Positions 17,999-29,656 of a DNA stretch of 47,304 nt are shown piece after piece; positions within the stretch are counted from its first letter, which is position 1, and each line of letters opens with the position of its first letter. A program made the translations under genes and the position numbers. Where the stretch lies: contig CANIHR010000005.1 in NCBI GenBank assembly GCA_947467185.1, positions 1-47,304 on the forward strand. The letters run 5' to 3'. Source of the DNA: Bryobacterales bacterium (GTDB taxonomy: Bacteria > Acidobacteriota > Terriglobia > Bryobacterales > Bryobacteraceae). Below the pieces are notes generated by a model that was not told the origin of the DNA, ran no database searches, and saw nothing but the letters and a program-made list of their open reading frames with translations.

Positions 17999-18628
17999 AT
18001 GAGTTCCCGCTTTAAGGTTTGGTTGGGTTCGTTTTTTCTCGCTGCTTGCCTGGTTGTAGTTCCCGCCGTTGCTCAGGAAGGTGGCCATGAGGCCACTCAC
18101 GAAAAGTCCGGCGAAGGCGAACACAAAGAAGGCGAGCACAAAGATCTCGAAGTCTGGAAGTGGGCCAATTTCGTCATTCTGATGGGCGTTCTCGGCTATC
18201 TGATTTCGAAAAATGTCGGTCCCATGCTGGTTGCCCGGTCCGCTGAGATCCGTGAGGGTCTGGCGGCAGGTGAACGTGCGAAGGCGGAAGCCGACGCCAA
18301 GTCCGTCGCAGTGGACGCCCGTCTGGCGGGTCTTGAAAAGACCATCGCGGGGATGCAGGCCGAAGCTCGCGAAGAGCGCGAACGGGAAGCCGGGCGTATC
18401 CGGAAAGAAACCCAAAACGAATTGGCGCGCTTGCAGCGCCATGCGGAAATGGAAATCGAGTCGGCAGGTAAACTGGCCCGCCTCGAAGTCCAGCGCCATG
18501 CTGCAAAGCTGGCAATCGATCTGGCAGAGCAGAAGCTACGGGCGCGTATGTCGCCGGAGACTGAAAAGACTCTGCTGGATCGTTTCGTAAAAGATATCCA
18601 CTCAACGGCCCCAGAGGTGCGGCAGTGA
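17999..18628 (+). CDS. atpF: ATP synthase subunit b, with N-terminal signal-like extension
   Basis: This 209-residue protein begins with a signal-peptide-like segment (FFLAACLVVVPAVAQ). A charged stretch rich in His, Glu and Lys follows (residues about 27-50, including GEGEHKEGEHK), then the membrane helix WANFVILMGVLGYLIS and the long stalk helix. The stalk links the a subunit to delta/F1. The extension is unlike the short periplasmic end of most b subunits. The ATG follows the previous stop without a gap, and the end overlaps atpH (GTGA). Confidence 0.88.
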   Translation: MSSRFKVWLGSFFLAACLVVVPAVAQEGGHEATHEKSGEGEHKEGEHKDLEVWKWANFVILMGVLGYLISKNVGPMLVARSAEIREGLAAGERAKAEADAKSVAVDARLAGLEKTIAGMQAEAREEREREAGRIRKETQNELARLQRHAEMEIESAGKLARLEVQRHAAKLAIDLAEQKLRARMSPETEKTLLDRFVKDIHSTAPEVRQ

Positions 18629-19176
18629 CATCCACCGCGGTTGTAAATCGTTACGCGAACGCTCTGGCGGACGTGGTTGTCTCGCCAAGTGCCGGCATTG
18701 AAGCCCCTGTTGCCATTGAGCAACTGCGCTCCTTCGGCGCCATGGTCGATTCTTCGCATGAGCTGCGGATTGTGCTCGCCTCCCCGGCTGTTTCCTCGGC
18801 CCGCAAGCGTTTGGTGATTCGCCGCCTGGCGGACACCATGAATCTGCATCGCATTATCCGGAATTTCCTCCTGGTTTTGACCGATCACCGACGTGCGGAC
18901 GCCCTCAAAGAAGTGATCGACGCGTTTGATATCGTGCTCGACGAGCGCCTGGGTTATCTGCGTGCGGACGTTAGTTCGGCAACCGAACTGGCTGAAGCGC
19001 AGAAGAGCCAGCTGGCGGTCGAGCTGGAGCGCCTGGCTGCGAGCAAGGTGCGGACGAAATTCTCAGTGGACCCCAGCCTGATCGGTGGCGTGACGGCGAA
19101 GGTCGGTTCCAAAGTTTACGACGGTTCAGTCCGCGGGCAGTTGGCGGTTTTACGCCAGCGTCTGCAGGTCAACTAG
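18625..19176 (+). CDS. atpH: ATP synthase subunit delta
   Basis: This 183-residue protein has the OSCP/delta pattern. It has an N-terminal helical domain (VNRYANALADVV, LRSFGAMVDSSHELRIVLASP) and the C-terminal signature DPSLIGGVTAKVGSKVYDGSVRGQLAVLRQ. It joins the b stalk to the top of the alpha/beta hexamer. The GTG start overlaps the atpF stop by 4 bp, indicating translational coupling. Confidence 0.95.
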   Translation: MTSTAVVNRYANALADVVVSPSAGIEAPVAIEQLRSFGAMVDSSHELRIVLASPAVSSARKRLVIRRLADTMNLHRIIRNFLLVLTDHRRADALKEVIDAFDIVLDERLGYLRADVSSATELAEAQKSQLAVELERLAASKVRTKFSVDPSLIGGVTAKVGSKVYDGSVRGQLAVLRQRLQVN

Positions 19177-20733
<1,557 letters not shown>

Positions 20734-20736
20734 TCC

Positions 20737-23072
<2,336 letters not shown>

Positions 23073-23075
23073 GCC

Positions 23076-23489
23076 ATGTCTGCTTTGAATCCAGAGCTGC
23101 TCCATCTTCAGGTTGTTGGACCGGAGCGCATGCTCGTTGACGAGCAGGTGAGCGAAGTCCAGATCCCGGCGCGCGACGGTTATATTGGCGTGCTGCCGGG
23201 CCATGCGCCGCTGCTCTCGGCTCTGAAGCCGGGTGGAGTTCTCACCTACGTGGCTGGCGGACAGACGAAGAAGCTGGCGGTTTACGGTGGCTTCGTCGAA
23301 GTGCTGGCAACCTCTGCTCGTGTTCTTGCCGACGGTGCCGAATTCGGCGCGGAAATTAAGAAGGACGCGGCGCAGGCTCGTCTGGCCGCTGCGGCGAAAG
23401 CTGCGGAACAGATTTCACAGGACACTGACCAGCAGGCTGCTCAGGATGAGCTGCTGCGGGCACAGGCCGCAGTGGAAGCTGCCAGCTAG
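23076..23489 (+). CDS. atpC: ATP synthase subunit epsilon
   Basis: This 137-residue protein has the beta-sandwich typical of epsilon (LHLQVVGPERMLVDEQVSEVQIPARDGYIGVLPGHAPLLS, where GYIGVLPGHAPLL is the family signature). A C-terminal helical pair rich in Ala and Gln follows. It regulates ATP hydrolysis by F1. It is the last gene of the operon and is followed by a strong terminator. Confidence 0.95.
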   Translation: MSALNPELLHLQVVGPERMLVDEQVSEVQIPARDGYIGVLPGHAPLLSALKPGGVLTYVAGGQTKKLAVYGGFVEVLATSARVLADGAEFGAEIKKDAAQARLAAAAKAAEQISQDTDQQAAQDELLRAQAAVEAAS

Positions 23490-23511
23490 ACCAGTTCGAA
23501 TCTTACTAAAG

Positions 23512-23548
23512 CGCGGCGCGAGAGGGCTCCTCTCTGCGCCGCGTTTTT
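23512..23548 (+). terminator. Intrinsic terminator of the ATP synthase operon
   Basis: CGCGGCGC plus GAGAGG pairs with CCTCTC plus GCGCCGCG around a GCT loop. There is one bulged T at 23535, and TTTTT follows. The stem of about 14 bp is very GC-rich. Confidence 0.92.
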
Positions 23549-23582
23549 GTTTGCGCTCCTATTTGGCGCTACCATAAAACAA

Positions 23583-23771
23583 ATGAGTGTTTCCGAGGGT
23601 ACCTGGCGCGATCCCATTGTGGAACTCTACAAGAAAGACGTTGACCGTACTCTGCTGCGGGAGAATTTGCGTCTGAGTGTGGAAGATCGGTTTCGGCGGG
23701 CTATGGCCCTTGCGAAGTTTGCAGATGAGTTGCGGAAGGCTGGCCGCGAAGCTCGGACTCAACGAGCATGA
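23583..23771 (+). CDS. Small protein, first gene of a nucleotidyltransferase pair
   Basis: This 62-residue, highly charged helical protein contains DPIVELYKKDVDRTLLRENL and then SVEDRFRRAMALAKFADELRKAG. Short proteins of this pattern often precede a nucleotidyltransferase-fold gene in Acidobacteriota and may be its partner or antitoxin. That function is inference. The stop overlaps the ATG of the next gene (ATGA). An earlier in-frame start at 23547 lies inside the terminator T-run region and is unlikely. Confidence 0.65.
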   Translation: MSVSEGTWRDPIVELYKKDVDRTLLRENLRLSVEDRFRRAMALAKFADELRKAGREARTQRA

Positions 23772-24248
23772 CTGATTTTGAAGGCCTCCTCGGCGCGCTG
23801 GACCGCCATCGGGTCGAGTACATTGTGGTCGGAGGGGCCGCCGCTATTGCTCTTGGGTCGGCGAGACTGACACAGGATCTTGATGTTGTGTATCGACGCA
23901 CCGATGACAACCTTACCAGGCTGGTCAATGCCTTGAATAGCTACCAGCCATATCTGCGCGGTGCACCTCGTGCCGTTTACGTGGGACAAAGTGACTCTTC
24001 AGCACGGCCTCAACTTCACCCTGGTGACCTTACTCGGAGATATCGACCTGCTTGGTGAAATTCCAGGCGGGGGCACCTGGTCAGATTTGATTGACGGATC
24101 CATTGAATTACATCTGTTTGGCGGGGTATGCCGGTGCCTGAGCCTGGAGCAGTTGATTCGCGCCAAGCGGGCTGCGGGCCGCCCGAAGGATATGGAAGTT
24201 CTGGCGGAACTGGAAGCGATCAGGGAAGAGTCGTCAAACTGCGGATAG
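23768..24248 (+). pseudogene. Nucleotidyltransferase-fold protein, frameshifted
   Basis: The first 65-70 residues have the nucleotidyltransferase core: VEYIVVGGAAAIALGSARLTQDLDVVYRR with the GG...GS and DLD metal-binding pattern. After YLRGAPR (about 23965) this frame turns to nonsense. The expected continuation, PFTWDKVTLQHGLNFTLVTLLGDIDLLGEIPGGG to RAKRAAGRPKDMEVLAELEAIRE, is found in another frame that ends at 24248. Related proteins read RGAPPGLPF here, so a few bases have probably been lost (net loss of 2 modulo 3). The family resembles AbiEii-like nucleotidyltransferases of two-gene modules. The gene is probably inactive unless the shift is a sequencing error. Confidence 0.75.
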
Positions 24249-24803
24249 TGGCGTTTCCAGGCGTTCCACCGCGCTATGCATCATCGGCTTTGCCAGTTCC
24301 TGCACCCATGGTATCCGGATTCGGTCGTGAGAGTAGACGAACTTAGCCTTGATCTGCTCCGTGCGGAATTTGCCGGACTTTGCGTAGCCGAGGAACAGGT
24401 CGATATTCACGTCGAGAAAGCTGAGGCTGTCGGCGGCCTGGACCAGATCAGCTTCGGGCCAGCCGCCAAACTCGTGGACCTTGATTAGCTCCTGTACGTC
24501 CTGAATGAACGCCGGATCGCAATCCTGCGTGGCCAGCCAATCGCCGACAATTCGGGCGCTGCGGTTCGAATGTGCGACGTAGTAGTCGTAGTCCTCATCA
24601 CCGTTCCATATCGGCATGTCCGGACCCGGAAACGCGCGCTCCATGTCGTGGGTCAGTGTCGCGATGCGCACTGCTTCTCGTGAACCCGGCGCAATACGAT
24701 CCAGCCACTCCAGTGAGTTGACCATGTGCAGGCTGTTATGAATGTACGTATCGAGAACCCACTTCGTTGTGGTTTCGAGCAGGTTAGTCTTCAAGGATTG
24801 CAA
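24234..24803 (-). CDS. HD-domain protein
   Basis: This 189-residue protein has an HD phosphohydrolase-like pattern. It has an early His in YIHNSLHMVNSLEWL, the HD pair in IATLTHDMERAFPG, a further His in YYVAHSNRSARIV, and a late Asp in VQAADSLSFLD. HD proteins bind metals and often cleave phosphate esters of nucleotides; the substrate is unknown. The start is TTG at 24803 (another TTG follows at 24794), overlapping the cyclase gene by 20 bp. Its 3' end overlaps the broken nucleotidyltransferase gene on the other strand. Confidence 0.7.
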   Translation of the reverse strand: MQSLKTNLLETTTKWVLDTYIHNSLHMVNSLEWLDRIAPGSREAVRIATLTHDMERAFPGPDMPIWNGDEDYDYYVAHSNRSARIVGDWLATQDCDPAFIQDVQELIKVHEFGGWPEADLVQAADSLSFLDVNIDLFLGYAKSGKFRTEQIKAKFVYSHDRIRIPWVQELAKPMMHSAVERLETPLSAV

Positions 24804-25503
24804 CCGCTCGAACAGGCGCCGCCGTCGTGTTGACCCACTTGATCGGGAACAGGCTCAGCTTGAAACCGTGCCCCGGCAGTTTGTCCAGGTTGGTCATGTT
24901 CTCCAGGTGATAGTATTCGCGTTCGCGCATCACCAGATGAGCTTCCCAGAACTGCTTCCGCTCGAACATTGCCCACACCGGGGGGTCGAACGTGACGGCG
25001 TCGATGCCTGTCATCTTGATGCCCTGGTCGAGGAGCCAGTTGGTGGCTTCCCCAGTCATGCCGCAGTGGTCGGTGAGGTACTTCTCACTCTCCTGATACG
25101 CTCCGGCACCCGTGTGGATGAGGACGATATCGAGCGGCTTCAGCGTGTAGTTAATCTTCGCCAGAGCCTGCTTCACATCGTTCACGGTAATGCCCGCACC
25201 GAACGGCAGATGACGGAAATCCAGGCAGACCCCGTCGCCGAAGCAGTATTCCAGCGGGATCGTTTCCGGCCCGCCACCACTCTTGCGGAAGTGACGAAGC
25301 GCGTCGACGTGGGTTCCGATGTGGTCACCGGTGACAACCATATACGACGCGGCCAGGCAGTCCGCGCCATGACGAGCCGCACCGATCCGTTCGGCGAACT
25401 CCTCCCATGATTCGTACATGGCCAGCGAGGGCCGAACGACACGCGGGAACGCCACCATGTCGTTGTGAACTTTCATGCTGAGGTCGATGAGTCTGGTTGC
25501 CAT
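24784..25503 (-). CDS. Cyclase-family protein (kynurenine formamidase-like metal hydrolase)
   Basis: The 239-residue protein contains the family motif HIGTHVDALRH (HxGTHxD), which binds metal in kynurenine formamidase and related cyclases. VLIHTGAGAYQESEKYL and the later GIDAVTFDPP are also typical. These enzymes hydrolyse formyl-kynurenine, isatin or related amides and lactones; the substrate here is unknown. I chose the ATG at 25503 (MATRLIDLSMKVHNDMVAF). A longer open frame extends upstream, but its sequence is not protein-like. It overlaps the HD gene and is part of the five-gene minus-strand cluster. Confidence 0.85.
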   Translation of the reverse strand: MATRLIDLSMKVHNDMVAFPRVVRPSLAMYESWEEFAERIGAARHGADCLAASYMVVTGDHIGTHVDALRHFRKSGGGPETIPLEYCFGDGVCLDFRHLPFGAGITVNDVKQALAKINYTLKPLDIVLIHTGAGAYQESEKYLTDHCGMTGEATNWLLDQGIKMTGIDAVTFDPPVWAMFERKQFWEAHLVMREREYYHLENMTNLDKLPGHGFKLSLFPIKWVNTTAAPVRAVAILED

Positions 25504-25531
25504 AGATCGTCTGTATTCTATCCAGGTCAAT

Positions 25532-26848
25532 CTAACGGGCGTCGCTGCAGTACATTTCCATGCCGAGGGCATTGCGGCGCTGGAAACCCTTCCAGAACAG
25601 ATTGCCTGCCGCATCCTTACCGGTGCTGTAGGCGGCTGCGTCGGCACCCTGTGCGGCGTTCCACTTGCCGTCATTCGAGAGCACTACTTCCTGCTTCAGG
25701 TATGACCGGCGGCTCTCGTCTTTTTTCAGATACAGGTCGAGGAAAGCCGTAATGAAGTGCTGGTTCACGCCGATCATACGGTCTTTGCGCCAGACCGGTT
25801 CGTCGTAGAACTGGTCGACCTGAAAGCTGTTGACGCCGGCTGGGACAGGGTTCCCACCGGTATTGTGCCGCGCATTCTGAAAGACCAGCATGCATCGCTC
25901 AGAGTTGACAGCGCGCTCGAACGCCCGCTTGACGCCCGCTTCGTAAACCGCGACATCGTCGTGATCCCCCGTAATAAACAGGGACGGAATGCGGATGCCA
26001 GCCAGACCGCGCTCATCCCAGGCATTAAAGGGTGGCTGTTCACCCCAGGGAGCAATGGCCACGATGGCACGAATGTTCTCGCGGTGGATCGCCTGGAATT
26101 TTGGGCTCTCGGCCATCAGGTCGTCGGCATAGCCTCCGGGGATCGTCGTGCTAATCGGGCTGGCCTTGCTGTACCCGGCACCGGCGGAAGTCAGTGCTCC
26201 ATAGCCGCCCATCGAATAGCCGACGATCGCGGTGTTGGTGGCATCGGCCAGACCGTTCAGGAAGCTGTCGGGCTTCTTTGAAAGTTCCCCGATGCTCTCA
26301 ATGGTGAACAACTGGTCAGTCGACCGGTTCAGCAGCGTGCTGGGGAATGGCCGAACTTCTCCGAAGACGGAATCGGTATGGTCGATGGTGACCACTACAT
26401 AGCCCTTCGACGCCACATTCTCCGTGAGATACGTCAACAGGGTTCTCGAGCCTGGGTAGCCGTGAGAGACGACCACCAGCGGGAACTTCTGCCCGGCCAC
26501 GGGAGGGGCATCGCGCAGGGCTTTCCCGGGGAAGTCGAAAGTACCCGGCACGTTCTGGGTGCCTGCAATCCGGCTGGTGTAAACCGTCTTTTCTTCCTGT
26601 CCGGCAGGAATCGTGGCCGGATACCAAATTTCGAGCTTCAGTGCGCGATCCGCCAGCGGCGCCTTTCCCGTAGCCTTATCGAACTTCAATATGTCCGGCT
26701 GGGCCCGGTGCACGATATCCAGTGTTCGCACCCCAACGGCGAAGGTACCGCGTTTGGCCAGTTCCGGGGCATCCGGACCGGGGACGCTGTAATACTGCTG
26801 GGCGCTGAGGGTGAGACACAGAACGAAAAAGGACCGCAGAGTACGCAT
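25532..26848 (-). CDS. Exported alpha/beta hydrolase (PAF-acetylhydrolase/dienelactone-hydrolase-like)
   Basis: This 438-residue protein has a short signal peptide (RTLRSFFVLCLTLSAQQ) followed by an alpha/beta-hydrolase fold. FPLVVVSHGYPGSR gives the oxyanion region, and the nucleophile elbow is GYSMGG (Ser). The acid is probably in SLFITGDHDDVA, and the His in ARHNTGGNPV. The layout resembles secreted PAF acetylhydrolase-like esterases. The native substrate is unknown. It lies 4 bp after the dehydrogenase gene in the same operon. Confidence 0.8.
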   Translation of the reverse strand: MRTLRSFFVLCLTLSAQQYYSVPGPDAPELAKRGTFAVGVRTLDIVHRAQPDILKFDKATGKAPLADRALKLEIWYPATIPAGQEEKTVYTSRIAGTQNVPGTFDFPGKALRDAPPVAGQKFPLVVVSHGYPGSRTLLTYLTENVASKGYVVVTIDHTDSVFGEVRPFPSTLLNRSTDQLFTIESIGELSKKPDSFLNGLADATNTAIVGYSMGGYGALTSAGAGYSKASPISTTIPGGYADDLMAESPKFQAIHRENIRAIVAIAPWGEQPPFNAWDERGLAGIRIPSLFITGDHDDVAVYEAGVKRAFERAVNSERCMLVFQNARHNTGGNPVPAGVNSFQVDQFYDEPVWRKDRMIGVNQHFITAFLDLYLKKDESRRSYLKQEVVLSNDGKWNAAQGADAAAYSTGKDAAGNLFWKGFQRRNALGMEMYCSDAR

Positions 26849-26852
26849 TGCT

Positions 26853-27803
26853 TTAATTATGTCCAGTGGGCTTTGGCGGTGGCGTGAACCAGTTGCGAAC
26901 CGTTTCGGCGACGAACCGGTCGCGGCGCGCTCGCACGTCCTCCACGTCCTTCTTTGACCAATCGTAAAAGCCTTTGCCGGTCTTTACTCCGAGATTTCCT
27001 TCTTCTACCTTTTGCCGGTAAAGCTCCGGCCCGCGGGGCGCGTTACTCAGATCCGGAACCACGTAGTCGATCACGGAAAAGCCGAGGTCGAGCCCCACGA
27101 TATCCTGATGTTCGAAAATGCCGTAGACAGGCAAGCGAAGGCCGAAACCCGCCTTCGCGGCCAGATCGACATCCTCCACGTCGGCGATGCCCTCGGCCAC
27201 GATATTGACGGCCTCCCGCAGCAGGGCCATTTGCAGACGGTTGCCGAGCTGGCCGGGGCGGTCCTTCTTCACAACGACGGGAACTTTGCCACAGGCGGAC
27301 AGGAAAGCGCGTACAACTTCCACCGTTTCCGGTGCAGTCTTTTCTCCGACAACGAGTTCCACCAAAGGCATCAGGTGCGGTGGATTCCAGAAGTGCGTGG
27401 TGAGGATGCGTTCCGGGTAACGGCAGCGGCTGACCACGGCGGAGATGCTCAGGCCGGAAGTATTCGAGGTCAGAATGGTGGTGGGCGGCGCCGCAAGGTC
27501 GAGGCGTTCAAAGATGCTGCGTTTGAGCTCCAGCTCCTCATAAACACTCTCGATCACCAGATCGGCGGTGCCGACGGACTCCTCAAATGCCACAGATGGC
27601 TCAATGGATAGCTCCCTCGCCACTGCCAGGCCGTTCGCGATCACGCCCTGGGCCATCTCATGTGCTCTTACCACCGCGCGTGTGGCATTTTCCTCGGTAC
27701 GGCTCAATATGGTCGTCCGCAGCCCGCCCAGCGCCAGCACGGCAGCCAACCCTGGCGCCATCATGCCGCTACCCACCACCACCGCCGATTCCAGTTGCTT
27801 CAT
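26853..27803 (-). CDS. 3-hydroxyacyl-CoA dehydrogenase family protein
   Basis: This 316-residue protein has an NAD-binding domain with VVVGSGMMAPGLAAVLALGG (GxGxxxxG variant GSGMMA) and TSNTSGLSISAV. The catalytic His/Glu region is TTHFWNPPHLMPLVELVVG. A C-terminal helical dimerisation domain follows, with LGNRLQMALLREAVNIVAEG and GVKTGKGFYDW. The family oxidises 3-hydroxyacyl-CoA to 3-ketoacyl-CoA (or acts on 3-hydroxybutyryl-CoA). It is preceded without a gap by the small exported protein and followed by the hydrolase. Confidence 0.85.
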   Translation of the reverse strand: MKQLESAVVVGSGMMAPGLAAVLALGGLRTTILSRTEENATRAVVRAHEMAQGVIANGLAVARELSIEPSVAFEESVGTADLVIESVYEELELKRSIFERLDLAAPPTTILTSNTSGLSISAVVSRCRYPERILTTHFWNPPHLMPLVELVVGEKTAPETVEVVRAFLSACGKVPVVVKKDRPGQLGNRLQMALLREAVNIVAEGIADVEDVDLAAKAGFGLRLPVYGIFEHQDIVGLDLGFSVIDYVVPDLSNAPRGPELYRQKVEEGNLGVKTGKGFYDWSKKDVEDVRARRDRFVAETVRNWFTPPPKPTGHN

Positions 27804-28154
27804 CTATTTCAGCTCAATGACGAGAGTACGGTACGTCTTTTTATCCAGATTGGTCAGCACCGGGGCAACTTCGCCCTTGTTGTGCCAGATCACGTCTCCC
27901 GACTTGCGCACACGGATCTCTTTCGCCCCGGTGTCGGGATCAATTCGCTCATAGCGGGAATCGTCGAGGAAGACAATTACCTGGTCGGAGCCCCGAATCG
28001 ACTTCTCGCGGGGCGACGCTGGTTCGTAATCCAGCGCACTGATTCGCACGCGGGCGTTCTCCAGCTTCACATTTCGGGCGACATCAGCGCGTCCAATCGC
28101 CCATCCGGTGACCAGCGCGCCCGCAATGACCCACCTGCTCGTTTTGATCCTCAT
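27804..28154 (-). CDS. Small exported protein with cupin-like features
   Basis: This protein of about 116 residues has an N-terminal membrane/signal segment (TSRWVIAGALVTGWAIG). The rest is beta-strand-rich and cupin-like (ENARVRISALDYEP, DQVIVFLDDSRYERI, KSGDVIWHNKGEVAPVLTNL). The usual paired metal histidines of cupins are mostly missing, so a catalytic role is doubtful. Such small proteins are common in Acidobacteriota and of unknown function. The stop directly abuts the dehydrogenase start. It diverges from glgC. Confidence 0.6.
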   Translation of the reverse strand: MRIKTSRWVIAGALVTGWAIGRADVARNVKLENARVRISALDYEPASPREKSIRGSDQVIVFLDDSRYERIDPDTGAKEIRVRKSGDVIWHNKGEVAPVLTNLDKKTYRTLVIELK

Positions 28155-28188
28155 CACGCCGTAACGTACCACAGTGATAATGTTTCAG

Positions 28189-28218
28189 TTGCCAACTGCT
28201 TTCGGTAGCTGGCACAAT
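28189..28218 (+). promoter_or_regulatory. Possible glgC promoter
   Basis: TTGCCA (28189-28194) and CACAAT (28213-28218) are 18 bp apart and resemble the -35 and -10 boxes of the housekeeping sigma factor. The transcript would start very near the chosen ATG, which is a reason for caution. Confidence 0.25.
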
Positions 28219-28227
28219 GACACTGCC

Positions 28228-29481
28228 ATGCAATTACGCGTCCTGGGACTAATTCTCGCCGGAGGTAAGGGTACGCGGCTCTATCCTTTAACGAAGGAAA
28301 GGGCCAAGCCAGCCGTCCCCTTTGGCGGCAAGTACCGCATCGTCGACTTTGTACTGAGTAATTTCGTGAACTCGGGGATCTACTCGATCTACGTGCTGAC
28401 GCAGTTCCGGAGCCAGAGTCTGCTCCAGCATCTGAATGAAGGCTGGCAGACTGGGGGCCTCCTCAAGAGCCAGTTCATCATCCCCGTTCCGGCGCAAATG
28501 CGGTCGGTCGGCGAAACCTGGTATCAGGGTACGGCCGACGCCATTTACCAGAACATCAACCTGATTGAACAGGCTGACCCGCATGTAGTTGCGATCTTTG
28601 GCGCGGACCATATCTACCGCATGAACATCGGCCATATGGTCGAGTATCACCAGCATCTGGATGCCGCCTGTACAATCGCTGCCTTGCCCGTCCATAAGCG
28701 CCACGCCCACGAGTTCGGCGTCATCGAAACCGACGACAGCAACCGGATTGTCGACTTCCACGAGAAGAACCCGGAGGCACCCACCATTCCCGGCCGCCCG
28801 GAACATGTGTATGCCTCCATGGGCAACTACCTGTTCTCCACACGTGCCCTGTTGAAGGCCCTCCACGAAGACGCGGCCGACGAAAACAGCACCCACGACT
28901 TCGGTCGAGATATTCTGCCCCGGCTAGTCGCGGAAAATCAGGGTGTCTACGCCTACGACTTCCAGAGCAACCGGATTCCGGACGACCCGATTGGCGAAAA
29001 CTACTGGCGCGATGTCGGTACTATCGACGCTTACTGGGAAGCCAGCATGGACCTGCGCGCTGTGAAGCCGGCACTCAACCTCTACAACCGGAAGTGGCCT
29101 CTGCGGACCAGCAGCTACCCCGATCCTCCGGCGAAGTTCACCTTTGACGACCAGAATCGCCGCGGGGAAGCCGTCGATTCCATCGTGTCGGGTGGCTGTA
29201 TCCTTTCTGGTGGACGTGTGAAGAACTCCATCCTTAGCCGCGGGGTGAAGGTTCACGCCGGTGCCTACGTGGAGGACTCGGTCATTCTCGATAACTGCGA
29301 TATCGGTCGTCGTGCCCGGATTCGGCGGGCGATTCTCGATAAAAACGTTAAGGTGCCGGAAGACGCGACGATTGGTTACGATCTGGCGCAGGATTCGAAA
29401 CTGTACCACGTGACCGAAAGCGGGATTGTGGTGGTGGAAGGCAATCGGTCACCGGTCGAGATCTCGACCATGTTCGTTTAA
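28228..29481 (+). CDS. glgC: Glucose-1-phosphate adenylyltransferase (ADP-glucose pyrophosphorylase)
   Basis: This 417-residue protein starts with the nucleotide-binding motif LGLILAGGKGTRLYPLTKERAKPAVPFGGKYRIVDFVLSN, a hallmark of GlgC. It has FGADHIYRMN with the catalytic Asp, GEKNP-like regions replaced here by DFHEKNPEAPTIPGRPEHVYASMGNYLF, and a C-terminal left-handed beta-helix (VSGGCILSGGRVKNSILSRGVKV). It makes ADP-glucose for glycogen synthesis and is normally allosterically controlled by glycolytic intermediates. I chose the ATG at 28228 over an upstream GTG/ATG because the protein core begins there. It stands alone, with its own terminator. Confidence 0.95.
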   Translation: MQLRVLGLILAGGKGTRLYPLTKERAKPAVPFGGKYRIVDFVLSNFVNSGIYSIYVLTQFRSQSLLQHLNEGWQTGGLLKSQFIIPVPAQMRSVGETWYQGTADAIYQNINLIEQADPHVVAIFGADHIYRMNIGHMVEYHQHLDAACTIAALPVHKRHAHEFGVIETDDSNRIVDFHEKNPEAPTIPGRPEHVYASMGNYLFSTRALLKALHEDAADENSTHDFGRDILPRLVAENQGVYAYDFQSNRIPDDPIGENYWRDVGTIDAYWEASMDLRAVKPALNLYNRKWPLRTSSYPDPPAKFTFDDQNRRGEAVDSIVSGGCILSGGRVKNSILSRGVKVHAGAYVEDSVILDNCDIGRRARIRRAILDKNVKVPEDATIGYDLAQDSKLYHVTESGIVVVEGNRSPVEISTMFV

Positions 29482-29502
29482 CGGATTCTGCGGTGAGTAG
29501 TG

Positions 29503-29532
29503 AAGGGGCCCGCTGACTAGCGGGCCCCTTTT
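29503..29532 (+). terminator. Intrinsic terminator of glgC
   Basis: AAGGGGCCCGCT pairs perfectly with AGCGGGCCCCTT around a GACT loop, ending in TTTT. It lies 21 bp past the glgC stop. Confidence 0.92.
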
Positions 29533-29656
29533 CTGTTTGTGGTGTGTCGGGAGTGATATCGCGGTTCCGGAATACGGAATATTCGTTTGGCACTGAAACA
29601 GAGAGTCAGTCTCCCGGGGCCGCGTTTTTGTTGGATCCTGATAAACTGAACCCGAT

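Noticed and set aside
29570-29590. Short direct repeat (CGGAATA twice) between the glgC terminator and the Nif3 gene
   Set aside because: Only two short copies; it is not enough to call a regulatory site or repeat element.
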